Shown: positions 13,262 to 20,348 of the stretch, piece after piece
Numbering within the stretch: the first letter of the stretch is position 1
Layout: every line of letters starts with the position of its first letter
Virus record (IMG/VR): IMGVR_UViG_3300031658_000057
Coordinates: 1 to 32,277 of that record
DNA: 32,277 nt
Reading direction: 5' to 3' (one strand)
Source of the DNA: a virus
Program-made: the position numbers and the translations under genes
Notes under the pieces: generated by a model
What the model saw: the letters and a program-made list of their open reading frames with translations, nothing else
Databases searched by the model: none
What the model was told of the DNA's origin: nothing

Positions 13262-13963
13262 AAGTTAAAAATCAATGAGTTAAAACCAAATCAAGATAAT
13301 CCTAGAATTATAAAAGAAGGTAAATTTAAAAAACTTGTAAAGTCTATTAAAGAATTTCCTGAAATGTTAGAACTTAGACCAATAGTGGTAGATGAAGATA
13401 TGACTATTTTAGGTGGTAATATGAGATATAAAGCTTGTGTAGAAGCAGGAATAAAAGAAGTATATATAAAAATTGCAAAAGATTTAACAAAAGAACAAAA
13501 AAGAGAATTTATAATAAAAGATAATTTAAGTTTTGGGGAATGGGATTGGGATATTATTGCTAATGAATGGAGTGTAGAACCTTTAGAGACTTGGTCTTTA
13601 GATTTACCTTTGTATGATGAAAATAAATACACTAAAAATATAGAAGCACCTAGCTATAAACCAACAAATATTAAACCTGAAATATATCAATTATTTGATG
13701 ATACTAAATCTTTAGAATTAATTGAAAAAATTAAAAAAAGCAATGTAAATGAGGAAATAAAAGATTTTTTAATTAAATCAGCTTATAGACATATAGTTTT
13801 TAACTATGAAAATATAGCAGAATTTTATACACATAATGATAAAGAAGTACAAGAATTGATGGAAGAATCTGCTTTAATAATTATAGATTTAAATAAAGCT
13901 ATTAAAAATGGATTTGTACAAATGACAGAATACTTAATGAATATACAACAAGAAGATGAATAA
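13259..13963 (+). CDS. ParB-like N-terminal domain protein
   Basis: 234 residues. Residues 4-95 match the ParB/Srx-like domain used by phage and plasmid partition proteins and phage modification enzymes: INELKPNQDNPRII, KLVKSIKEFPEMLELRPIVV, then ILGGNMRYKACVEAG (50-64; GGNMR is the expected motif). It ends with an acidic helical region. In phages, such proteins often pair with DNA-modifying enzymes or terminases, and some have nuclease or CTP-binding activity; none is proven here. Next to it (8-nt overlap) is a glycosyltransferase. Together they begin the late operon headed by the element at 13244. Confidence 0.8.
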   Translation: MKLKINELKPNQDNPRIIKEGKFKKLVKSIKEFPEMLELRPIVVDEDMTILGGNMRYKACVEAGIKEVYIKIAKDLTKEQKREFIIKDNLSFGEWDWDIIANEWSVEPLETWSLDLPLYDENKYTKNIEAPSYKPTNIKPEIYQLFDDTKSLELIEKIKKSNVNEEIKDFLIKSAYRHIVFNYENIAEFYTHNDKEVQELMEESALIIIDLNKAIKNGFVQMTEYLMNIQQEDE

Positions 13964-14801
13964 AGATTTAGCTATATTTATTATGGTTCACGGTAGACCT
14001 GATAAGATGTGGACTTATAATAACCTAAGAAAATCAGGATATACAGGGCAAATTTTTTTAGTAGCAGATAATTTAGATGATACAAGATTTAAGTATAAAG
14101 AAAAATATGGAAAAGAATTATTAATCTTTGATAAAAAAAAAGCAGCACTAAATTGCGAATCCGGAGATAATACTAATGATTTAAGAAGTACATTATATTC
14201 AGCTAATACAATTTTTGAGTTAGCTAAAGAAAAAAAATTTAAATACTTTTTTATTATGTGTGATGATTACACAGGTTTTTATCATAATTTCAATAAAGAT
14301 TTAAAGTTTAAAAAAACTGCTATTAAAAGTTTAGATAAAGTTTTTAAAAGTATGTTAGATTTTTATAAGAAAACACCAATATTAACATTAGCTATGGCTC
14401 AGGCAGGGGATTTTATAGGTGGAGAAAAAGGAGGTAATGCTAAAGTTAAACTTATGCGAAAAGCTATGAATACTTTTTTGTGTAGTACGGATAGACCTTT
14501 TAAATTTACAGGTAGATTAAATGAAGATGTTACAACTTACGTTAACTTAGGAAGGGTAGGCAAATTATTTATGACAATAACAAATTTATGTATAGTTCAG
14601 AAAGGACATCAACAGGAAAAAAGTGGTTTAACAGAAGTGTATTTAGATTACGGAACATACGTTAAATCATTTTTTTCAGTAATGTATAATCCATCTTGCG
14701 TTAAAATATCTGACTTAGGAACTAAACATAAAAGAATACATCATAAAATTAAATGGAAAAATGCAGTACCTAAAATAATAGAAGAAATTTATAAAAAATA
14801 A
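13956..14801 (+). CDS. Glycosyltransferase of TET-associated (TAGT) type
   Basis: 281 residues. The N terminus has a nucleotide-sugar fold pattern (GRPDKMWTYNNLRKSGYTGQ, IFLVADNLDD) and a DxD-like DDYTGF (103-108). The middle has NEDVTTY (189-195). The C terminus has EVYLDYGTYVKSFFSVMYNP, then HHKIKWKNAVPKI. These blocks match what I know of the TET-associated glycosyltransferase family of phages, which adds sugars to hydroxymethylated bases of phage DNA. No TET dioxygenase, C5-methyltransferase or thymidylate-type hydroxymethylase is seen here, so the acceptor is unknown. It overlaps the ParB-like gene by 8 nt and touches the small terminase start (TAATG). Confidence 0.7.
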   Translation: MNKDLAIFIMVHGRPDKMWTYNNLRKSGYTGQIFLVADNLDDTRFKYKEKYGKELLIFDKKKAALNCESGDNTNDLRSTLYSANTIFELAKEKKFKYFFIMCDDYTGFYHNFNKDLKFKKTAIKSLDKVFKSMLDFYKKTPILTLAMAQAGDFIGGEKGGNAKVKLMRKAMNTFLCSTDRPFKFTGRLNEDVTTYVNLGRVGKLFMTITNLCIVQKGHQQEKSGLTEVYLDYGTYVKSFFSVMYNPSCVKISDLGTKHKRIHHKIKWKNAVPKIIEEIYKK

Positions 14802-15154
14802 TGGACAAAAGTAGACATATAAAAAAGGAAAGCATTTTAAAAGCATTAGAAAACACTTTAGGTGTAGTAACTATGGCTTGTAAATCAGCAGATATACCAC
14901 GTTCAACATACTACAAATGGTTAAAAGAAGATGATGAATTTGCTAAGGCAGTTAAAGATATTGAAAACATAGCTTTAGACTTTGGGGAAAGCCAATTACA
15001 TAAACAGATAGGAGATGGTAACACCTCGGCAACTATATTCTTTTTAAAGACTAAGGGAAAGAAACGAGGTTATATTGAACGTAACGAATTAGATATTACT
15101 TCAGGAGATGAGCCAATTAAAATCAATGTAAACATCAAAGGAATTGAATATTGA
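14801..15154 (+). CDS. terS: Terminase small subunit
   Basis: 117 residues. A helix-turn-helix is visible at about 18-45: NTLGVVTMACKSADIPRSTY with YYKWLKEDDEF after it, typical of the DNA-recognition domain of small terminases. A helical oligomerisation part follows (IENIALDFGESQLHKQ), and NTSATIFFLKTKGKKRGY is a common C-terminal motif of phage small terminases. It would bind the packaging site and regulate the large subunit. Located immediately before, and overlapping by 11 nt, the large subunit gene. Confidence 0.85.
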   Translation: MDKSRHIKKESILKALENTLGVVTMACKSADIPRSTYYKWLKEDDEFAKAVKDIENIALDFGESQLHKQIGDGNTSATIFFLKTKGKKRGYIERNELDITSGDEPIKINVNIKGIEY

Positions 15155-16454
15155 TACTGAATTTACTCATACTCAAGGACAAGCCATTGAATACTTGTTT
15201 GATGATAAGACTACGGAAGTTTTGTTTGGTGGTGCAGCAGGTGGTGGTAAGTCTTGGGTAGGTTGTGCTTGGTTAATTCTTTTATGTATTAAATACCCTA
15301 AGACAAGATACTTAATGGGTAGGTCTAAGTTAGATGCCCTTAAAAAAACTACACTAAACACATTTTTTGAAGTATGTCAAGAGTGGGGAATCTTAGCAAA
15401 CAAGCACTATAATTTTAATGCAGGTTCAAATATCATTAAGTTCTATAATGGTAGTGAGATAATACTTAAAGACTTATTCTTATACCCATCAGACAGGAAC
15501 TTTGATAGTTTAGGTTCATTAGAAATTACTGCTGCTTTTATAGATGAAGCAAATCAAATAACAGAGAAGGCAAAGAACATAGTAGCATCTAGGATGAGGT
15601 ATAAGTTAGATGATTATGGTATTATACCTAAGTTACTTATGACTTGTAACCCTGCAAAGAATTGGGTATATACTCAATACTATAAACCTGCAAAGGAAGG
15701 TACACAAAAACCATACAGACAATTCATTCAAAGTCTTGTTGATGATAATCAGTTTATATCTAAGCACTATAAGAAACAGTTACTAACTTTAGATGAGTTA
15801 AGCAAACAAAGACTGCTATTTGGTAATTGGGAATATGATGCAACAAATGATAATTTAATAGAATATGATGCTATTATTAATTTATTTGACCAAAATGGAA
15901 TGGAAGGAGAAAAATACATAAGTTGTGATGTAGCACGTTTTGGAAGCGATAAGACAGTTATAATGCTTTGGGAAGGTTTACATATTAAAAAGATAAGAAG
16001 TATCCTTAAATCGGCTGTAAATGAGGTTGTAGATGAAATTAGAGCTATGCAACAAGCAAACAATGTAAGACTGACTAATATTATAGTTGATGAAGATGGT
16101 GTTGGTGGTGGGGTAGTTGATTATATGAGATGCAGAGGTTTTGTAAATAATTCAAGAGCAATAAAAGGAGAGAACTATCAAAACTTAAAGACACAATGCT
16201 ATTATAAATTAGCTGAAAAAGTAAATACTGCACAGATTGGTATTGAATGTGCTGATGTTAATGTTAAAAATCTTATAATTGAAGAACTAGAGCAAGTAAG
16301 AACTAAAGATGCAGATAAAGATAACAAGTTACAAATCATACCTAAGGATTCTATTAAAGATATTATAGGTAGGTCCCCTGATTATGCAGATGCTTTAGCT
16401 ATGCGAATGTATTTTGAAATAGATGGTAACTATGGAAAGTATTATGTGCAATAA
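15144..16454 (+). CDS. terL: Terminase large subunit
   Basis: 436 residues, normal length. ATPase motor: Walker A GGAAGGGKS (29-37), Walker B/catalytic AAFIDEAN (130-137), coupling motif LLMTCNP. Nuclease domain: ISCDVARFGSDKT supplies the first metal-binding Asp, IIVDEDGVGGGVVDYM the second, and SPDYADALAM the C-terminal acidic site. It cuts and packages phage DNA into the prohead through the portal. The start is TTG, with AAAGGA just upstream, and overlaps terS by 11 nt. An apparent terminator lies right after its stop. Confidence 0.95.
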   Translation: MNIDTEFTHTQGQAIEYLFDDKTTEVLFGGAAGGGKSWVGCAWLILLCIKYPKTRYLMGRSKLDALKKTTLNTFFEVCQEWGILANKHYNFNAGSNIIKFYNGSEIILKDLFLYPSDRNFDSLGSLEITAAFIDEANQITEKAKNIVASRMRYKLDDYGIIPKLLMTCNPAKNWVYTQYYKPAKEGTQKPYRQFIQSLVDDNQFISKHYKKQLLTLDELSKQRLLFGNWEYDATNDNLIEYDAIINLFDQNGMEGEKYISCDVARFGSDKTVIMLWEGLHIKKIRSILKSAVNEVVDEIRAMQQANNVRLTNIIVDEDGVGGGVVDYMRCRGFVNNSRAIKGENYQNLKTQCYYKLAEKVNTAQIGIECADVNVKNLIIEELEQVRTKDADKDNKLQIIPKDSIKDIIGRSPDYADALAMRMYFEIDGNYGKYYVQ

Positions 16455-16455
16455 A

Positions 16456-16483
16456 AAAGGTGCAACCCTTAGATTACACCTTT
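16456..16483 (+). terminator. Probable intrinsic terminator after terL
   Basis: AAAGGTG (16456-16462) pairs with CACCTTT (16477-16483) around a 14-nt loop, 2 nt after the terL stop. The following T-rich stretch is short (CTT), so it may be a moderate terminator. It precedes the next late element (16544), consistent with independent transcription of tail genes. Confidence 0.5.
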
Positions 16484-16543
16484 CTTAACAGAGAAACATT
16501 ATGAAAACGTAACAAATGTACGATATTAAACTAAATATTAACC

Positions 16544-16562
16544 TTTTCTATTATATAATATG
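16544..16562 (+). promoter_or_regulatory. Putative late promoter element, copy 2
   Basis: TTTTCTATTATATAATATG, last three bases being the ATG of the tail-chaperone gene. It shares with copy 1 an upstream ATTAAC and the palindrome TATTATATAATA. The gap 16484-16543 between terminator and element contains no other gene (only a 3-codon ATG AAA ACG TAA). It heads the tail gene operon. Confidence 0.65.
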
Positions 16563-17204
16563 CAAATCAAGATAAACAAAGCAGGTAAAAAAACTAATTA
16601 CAATTTAATTAAAAGTTGGGATGATGTAACTTTAGATAAATGGGTTAAACTAATAACCAAAAAAAATAAACTAAAAGCAAAAGAAGCACAAAATACTATT
16701 AGTGTTTTATCTGATATACCTAAAAAAATTATTAATGAATTAGCTTTAGGAGATGTAGCTATTTTACTCAAAAGAATAGCAGATTTACAAGCTAAAGAAG
16801 ATACTAAACTTAATAAAGTTATTACTATTAATAATGTTAAATATGGTTTCCACCCTAATCTTGAAGAACTTACTCTTGGAGAATATGCAGACATTGAAAC
16901 ATATTTAAATAATGGAATGGAAGATAATATAGATAAAATTATGGCTGTATTATATAGACCTATAACAGAAGAATTAGATGGTAAATATAGTATAGAAGCT
17001 TATGGTAAAAGTGATTTAAGAATGAGGGCTGAAAAGTTTAAGAAGATGAAAGCAAAAGACATATCTAATTGTCTGCTTTTTTTTTGGACTTTCGTAAAAG
17101 AACTGTCGAAAATTTTGCCATTGTATTTAATGGAACGGAATCAAATGATGATAGACAAACTGTCACGGAACAATTTGCAAACAAATGGGGCTGGTTTGGT
17201 GTGA
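16560..17204 (+). CDS. Tail assembly chaperone, short (G-like) product
   Basis: 214 residues in the normal frame. Its N-terminal features (SWDDVTLDKWVKLI, then INNVKYGFHPNLEELTLGEY, IMAVLYRPI) match the G-like tail chaperones of Bacteroidetes siphophages, which bind the tape measure during tail assembly. Near its end is a run of nine T (17077-17085). A -1 slip there continues into a second frame, giving the longer GT-type product. In the normal frame it ends in a helical MMIDKLSRNN region. It starts at the ATG of the late element. Confidence 0.75.
   Translation: MQIKINKAGKKTNYNLIKSWDDVTLDKWVKLITKKNKLKAKEAQNTISVLSDIPKKIINELALGDVAILLKRIADLQAKEDTKLNKVITINNVKYGFHPNLEELTLGEYADIETYLNNGMEDNIDKIMAVLYRPITEELDGKYSIEAYGKSDLRMRAEKFKKMKAKDISNCLLFFWTFVKELSKILPLYLMERNQMMIDKLSRNNLQTNGAGLV
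17077..17085 (+). other. Programmed -1 frameshift slippery site
   Basis: CTTTTTTTTTGG: codons CTT TTT TTT TGG in the G frame. After a one-base backward slip the reading is TTT TTT TTG GAC, with perfect re-pairing on T. The joined frame is 16560-17084 then 17084-17329, about 256 residues. The downstream frame holds the conserved tail-chaperone T module (KWGWFGVMYRLTNG), which lacks an initiation codon of its own. Confidence 0.75.
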
Positions 17205-17329
17205 TGTATCGATTAACAAATGGAGAAATTATTAACTTAGAAAGAATAACAAATCTTAGCTTGTATGAATGTTTGACTTGGCTAACTTATGAAGCAGATT
17301 TAAACGAAACAAAATCAGTACAAAAATGA
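17084..17329 (+). CDS. Tail assembly chaperone, T-like extension (expressed by -1 frameshift)
   Basis: 81 residues read only after the slip at 17077-17085. It carries FANKWGWFGVMYRLTNGEII and LYECLTWLTYEADLNE, a pattern typical of the C-terminal T-like domain of tail chaperones. As an independent gene it would need TTG at 17069 or ATG at 17204; the latter would lose the conserved KWGWFG core, so a fusion is favoured. The GT product normally is made at a few percent of G and bridges the tape measure to tail tube subunits. It overlaps the next gene by 4 nt. Confidence 0.7.
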   Translation: MDFRKRTVENFAIVFNGTESNDDRQTVTEQFANKWGWFGVMYRLTNGEIINLERITNLSLYECLTWLTYEADLNETKSVQK

Positions 17330-17820
17330 CATACTTTAAAGACTACAACAATACTATAGACACCTTAAAGAAATTAGGAGAGCAACACTATATGATTAAG
17401 ACTATAACAACAGGAGATATTTGGGAAGTTGATTTAAAAAAGAACTCATACTTTCCATTAATGCATATTACTCCTGTTAATGCTACAGCAGGAACACATC
17501 AAATGACTTTAAACTTTCAAATATTTATAATGGACTTAGTATTTCCTGACTTAAGTAATGAACAAGAAGTCTTATCTGATTGTCTACAAATATGTAATGA
17601 CTTAATAGGTACATTTAAAAATGGGGAAAGTCTTTTATTATCTAATCAAGGTTTAAATGATATACCTAAATACTTTACGGATGGCGATATAAGTTTAGAA
17701 CCATTTACAGAAAGATTTGATAATGCACCGACAGGTTGGGTGTTTACTTTGCCTGTAATAATAGAAAACGAATACAATACTTGTATAGCACCACAAGCAA
17801 CAACTGATGCAATACAATAA
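17326..17820 (+). CDS. Tail completion/terminator-like protein
   Basis: 164 residues with TTGDIWEVDLKKNSYFPLMH, HQMTLNFQIFIMDLVFPD, and DISLEPFTERFDNAPTGWVF. These blocks are typical of a Bacteroidetes siphophage structural protein of the tail-terminator size class. It overlaps the chaperone by 4 nt. The role is inferred from size and neighbours; it could also be a neck protein. Confidence 0.6.
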   Translation: MTYFKDYNNTIDTLKKLGEQHYMIKTITTGDIWEVDLKKNSYFPLMHITPVNATAGTHQMTLNFQIFIMDLVFPDLSNEQEVLSDCLQICNDLIGTFKNGESLLLSNQGLNDIPKYFTDGDISLEPFTERFDNAPTGWVFTLPVIIENEYNTCIAPQATTDAIQ

Positions 17821-17909
17821 TGTTTGAGATACTAAAGAGATTAAATACGATAAAGATGGATAAACTAACAATACAACTAATACCACCAAAAATAATATGG
17901 CAGATTTAA
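17820..17909 (+). CDS. Possible tiny protein between tail genes
   Basis: A 29-codon frame (MFEILKRLNTIKMDKLTIQL and on) begins in the TAATG overlap with the preceding gene and ends 13 nt into the next gene. Start geometry matches this phage's real junctions and the peptide is amphipathic and basic. It otherwise fills a 76-nt gap. Too short for confidence; may serve only to keep ribosomes moving. Confidence 0.3.
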   Translation: MFEILKRLNTIKMDKLTIQLIPPKIIWQI

Positions 17910-18340
17910 CAACAACCCTTTCTGAATCAGTAGTCTTAAATGGTGCAGTCAGAGGAACAACAAACACAACAACAACTACAGGAATAAATAATGTATATGA
18001 AAGAATTGTAACTTGTACGATAGATGAAATTACACATCTAGCAACTTTTGATTCTGATTCTTTTGGTGCAGCAGTTCAGATAGATAAACAAGATGTAAAA
18101 TATATTAGAATAACTAACTTAGATGCTACTAATGCTTTAGAATTAGCAGTAGTTGGTGCAGCTACATTATACCAAGTAACTTTAGCAGCAGGTCAATCAC
18201 ATATCTTAGGTGCAGCAGTAACTGTTATGTTAGCTGAAGCAGATACTAGTCCTAGCTTTGGAACTATGGCTGACTTGACAAGTATTCAAGTTGAACCTGT
18301 AGCTACTTTAGATGTAGAGATATTTGTAGCTAGTATCTAG
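17897..18340 (+). CDS. Virion structural protein, unknown
   Basis: 147 residues, beta-rich, alanine/threonine-rich, with a low-complexity run of threonines near the start (about residues 20-29). It has VKYIRITNLDATNALELAVV and a YQVTLAAGQSHILG segment, typical of small beta-sandwich virion proteins. It lies between tail completion proteins. It may be a tail or head-decoration component. Its stop overlaps the next GTG start. Confidence 0.6.
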   Translation: MADLTTTLSESVVLNGAVRGTTNTTTTTGINNVYERIVTCTIDEITHLATFDSDSFGAAVQIDKQDVKYIRITNLDATNALELAVVGAATLYQVTLAAGQSHILGAAVTVMLAEADTSPSFGTMADLTSIQVEPVATLDVEIFVASI

Positions 18341-18897
18341 TGATAGCTTTAGAACGATACTTAAATAGCTTTGGACAAAGTGTAGTTAATAAATCAATAG
18401 GTAACCTCAAAAAGAAGAAGAAAGATGTTACAGGGGGTTTAATTAATAGCATTAAATTCAATGTAGTTAAAACTGCTAATGGTTATAAAATAGATTTTTC
18501 TATGGTGGACTATGGTAAGTTTGTAGACAAAGGAGTATCAGGTGCAGGTGGGGAGATAAAGACAGGAAAAAATAAAGGAAGCTATTCAGGTAGTAATAAG
18601 TTTACAGATTATAAAGGACAGACAATGCAAAGTCCATTTAAGTACACTAATAAACAACCACCTACAAAGGCTTTTGATAAGTGGGTAGTAATGAGAGGGA
18701 TAGCACCTAGAGATGCTAAGGGTAGATTTATAACAAGACAGAGTTTAAAATTTGCAATAGCTAGAAGTATATACATTAGAGGTATTGAAGGGATAAGTTT
18801 CTTTCAAAAACCATTAGGATTAGAATTAAAGGGTTTTGCTTCAGGTTTTGGTAAAGCATTAAAAGAAGATATATTAAATAATTTAAAAACAATATGA
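18340..18897 (+). CDS. HK97 gp10-like tail completion protein
   Basis: 185 residues. A basic N terminus, then VDYGKFVDKGVSGAGGEIK (the family's characteristic YA/YGxFVDxG-like core) and a flexible Lys/Gly/Ser stretch, ending in a helical domain with SLKFAIARSIYIRGIEGISF and FGKALKEDI. This resembles HK97 gp10-type head-tail joining/neck proteins. The start is GTG, in a TAGTG overlap with the preceding stop; no ATG offers a better start. Confidence 0.65.
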   Translation: MIALERYLNSFGQSVVNKSIGNLKKKKKDVTGGLINSIKFNVVKTANGYKIDFSMVDYGKFVDKGVSGAGGEIKTGKNKGSYSGSNKFTDYKGQTMQSPFKYTNKQPPTKAFDKWVVMRGIAPRDAKGRFITRQSLKFAIARSIYIRGIEGISFFQKPLGLELKGFASGFGKALKEDILNNLKTI

Positions 18898-20348
18898 GTG
18901 TTATAATAGAACAACAACCATTATATAGAACATTACCTGTAGGGCAAGATATAATATTTACAGTATCAGAAGATGTAATAGTAGCAACTAAATATAACGT
19001 AAAGTTTGTTGCACAAGTATATGTTGCTGATAGTATTAGTAATTTGGGTACTATTAACTCTTTAGTATCTACATTAAAAGTAACACCTAATAATACTGGA
19101 GTTGGTATATTTTCTTTGCAACCAATATTAGAAAGCTATGTAAATCCACAAAATGAAGGTGTTGATTTATTAAACCAAAGTATAAGTACTTATAAAGGTG
19201 TAGATTATAGTTTAAACACACCACACCCAATTCATTTAATAGATAAATATTGTACTAATAAAAACAATTCTAAATTCTTTGCAGTAGATTTTAATATAGA
19301 ATATTATGATACTGCAGATTTAATAAGACTTATAACTTTAGCGCAACCTTTTAAATCTATAAACTTTTTGGTTTTTAATGGAGTATTAGATTATGATTCA
19401 GTATTAAAAAAGACAGGTAATAACTATGGGTTTAATCTAAATGGAATTGGATTAGTAATGAATATTGCCAATGCTTATACAGGTTTATTAGGTAAGTTTA
19501 TAACTAATGCACCATCTACTCAAGATGCAAGGCTAACAGATTATGGTACGTTTTCTTTCTTTAATTATTTAAATGGGCTGATACAGGTAGGTTCAGTAAA
19601 TGGAGATAGGGCTAGTTATTTAAATATAACTCTATATGATAGAGCAGGAAGTACATTGGGGAATGTTATAAGAGTAGACTGTACTATTGCTAATGGTGGT
19701 TGGGATAAGCCTAACTCATTATCAGCAGCTCGGATTATGTATTTTGGAGTTTTCCCTGCTAACCTTGATGGTGCTGCTTATACTGATTGGACAACTAATA
19801 AAGCAAATGTATCTTATTATACTGTACAAGTCTATGACAATACTGAAGTAGCTATTAGTAGAATATACACTATAAATATTGTAGACAATGCCTGTAAAGG
19901 ATATGAAGCAATCAGACTAACTTGGTTAAATCAATACGGAACTTGGGATTATTATACTTTTAGAAAGAAATCAGTAAAATCTTTACAAACTAATAGAACT
20001 CAATATACACAACAAGGAGGTACTTGGAATGAATCAACATTTAGAATTAATGGTTATAAAGGTGGTAAGAAAAACTTTAGAGTAAATACAAAACAATTAA
20101 TTACTGTAAATACTGATTTTATATTAGATAGCGAAGCAGTTTGGTTTGAGGATTTAATTAATAGTACAGATGTTTATTTACTTAATGAGTATTCATCCAC
20201 AGATAGTTTAGGAATTACAAACAAATATGTAGAACCTGTAAGAGTAACTGATTCAAGTTATATAAGAAAAACTAAAGTAAATGATAAACTTATTCAATAT
20301 ACTTTTAATATAGAAAAAACACATAATAAACGAACACACTCTGTATAA
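18894..20348 (+). CDS. Distal tail / baseplate protein
   Basis: 484 residues, beta-rich. The C-terminal half has YEAIRLTWLNQYGTWDYYTF, then TQQGGTWNESTFRINGYKGG, then FRVNTKQLITVNTDFI and EAVWFEDLINSTDVY, ending RKTKVNDKLIQYTFNIEKT. These blocks are familiar from Bacteroidetes siphophage tail-tip proteins of distal-tail-like role. It would form the ring at the end of the tail tube where fibres attach. Position between neck genes and a large tail protein fits. Overlaps both neighbours. Confidence 0.6.
   Translation: MSVIIEQQPLYRTLPVGQDIIFTVSEDVIVATKYNVKFVAQVYVADSISNLGTINSLVSTLKVTPNNTGVGIFSLQPILESYVNPQNEGVDLLNQSISTYKGVDYSLNTPHPIHLIDKYCTNKNNSKFFAVDFNIEYYDTADLIRLITLAQPFKSINFLVFNGVLDYDSVLKKTGNNYGFNLNGIGLVMNIANAYTGLLGKFITNAPSTQDARLTDYGTFSFFNYLNGLIQVGSVNGDRASYLNITLYDRAGSTLGNVIRVDCTIANGGWDKPNSLSAARIMYFGVFPANLDGAAYTDWTTNKANVSYYTVQVYDNTEVAISRIYTINIVDNACKGYEAIRLTWLNQYGTWDYYTFRKKSVKSLQTNRTQYTQQGGTWNESTFRINGYKGGKKNFRVNTKQLITVNTDFILDSEAVWFEDLINSTDVYLLNEYSSTDSLGITNKYVEPVRVTDSSYIRKTKVNDKLIQYTFNIEKTHNKRTHSV

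Noticed and set aside
16501-16512. ATG AAA ACG TAA as a leader peptide before the tail operon
   Set aside because: Only three codons, before the late element, with no attenuator structure around it.
17204-17329. Independent start at ATG 17204 for the T-like chaperone part
   Set aside because: It would drop the conserved KWGWFG core encoded just upstream in the same frame, so a frameshift fusion explains the sequence better.
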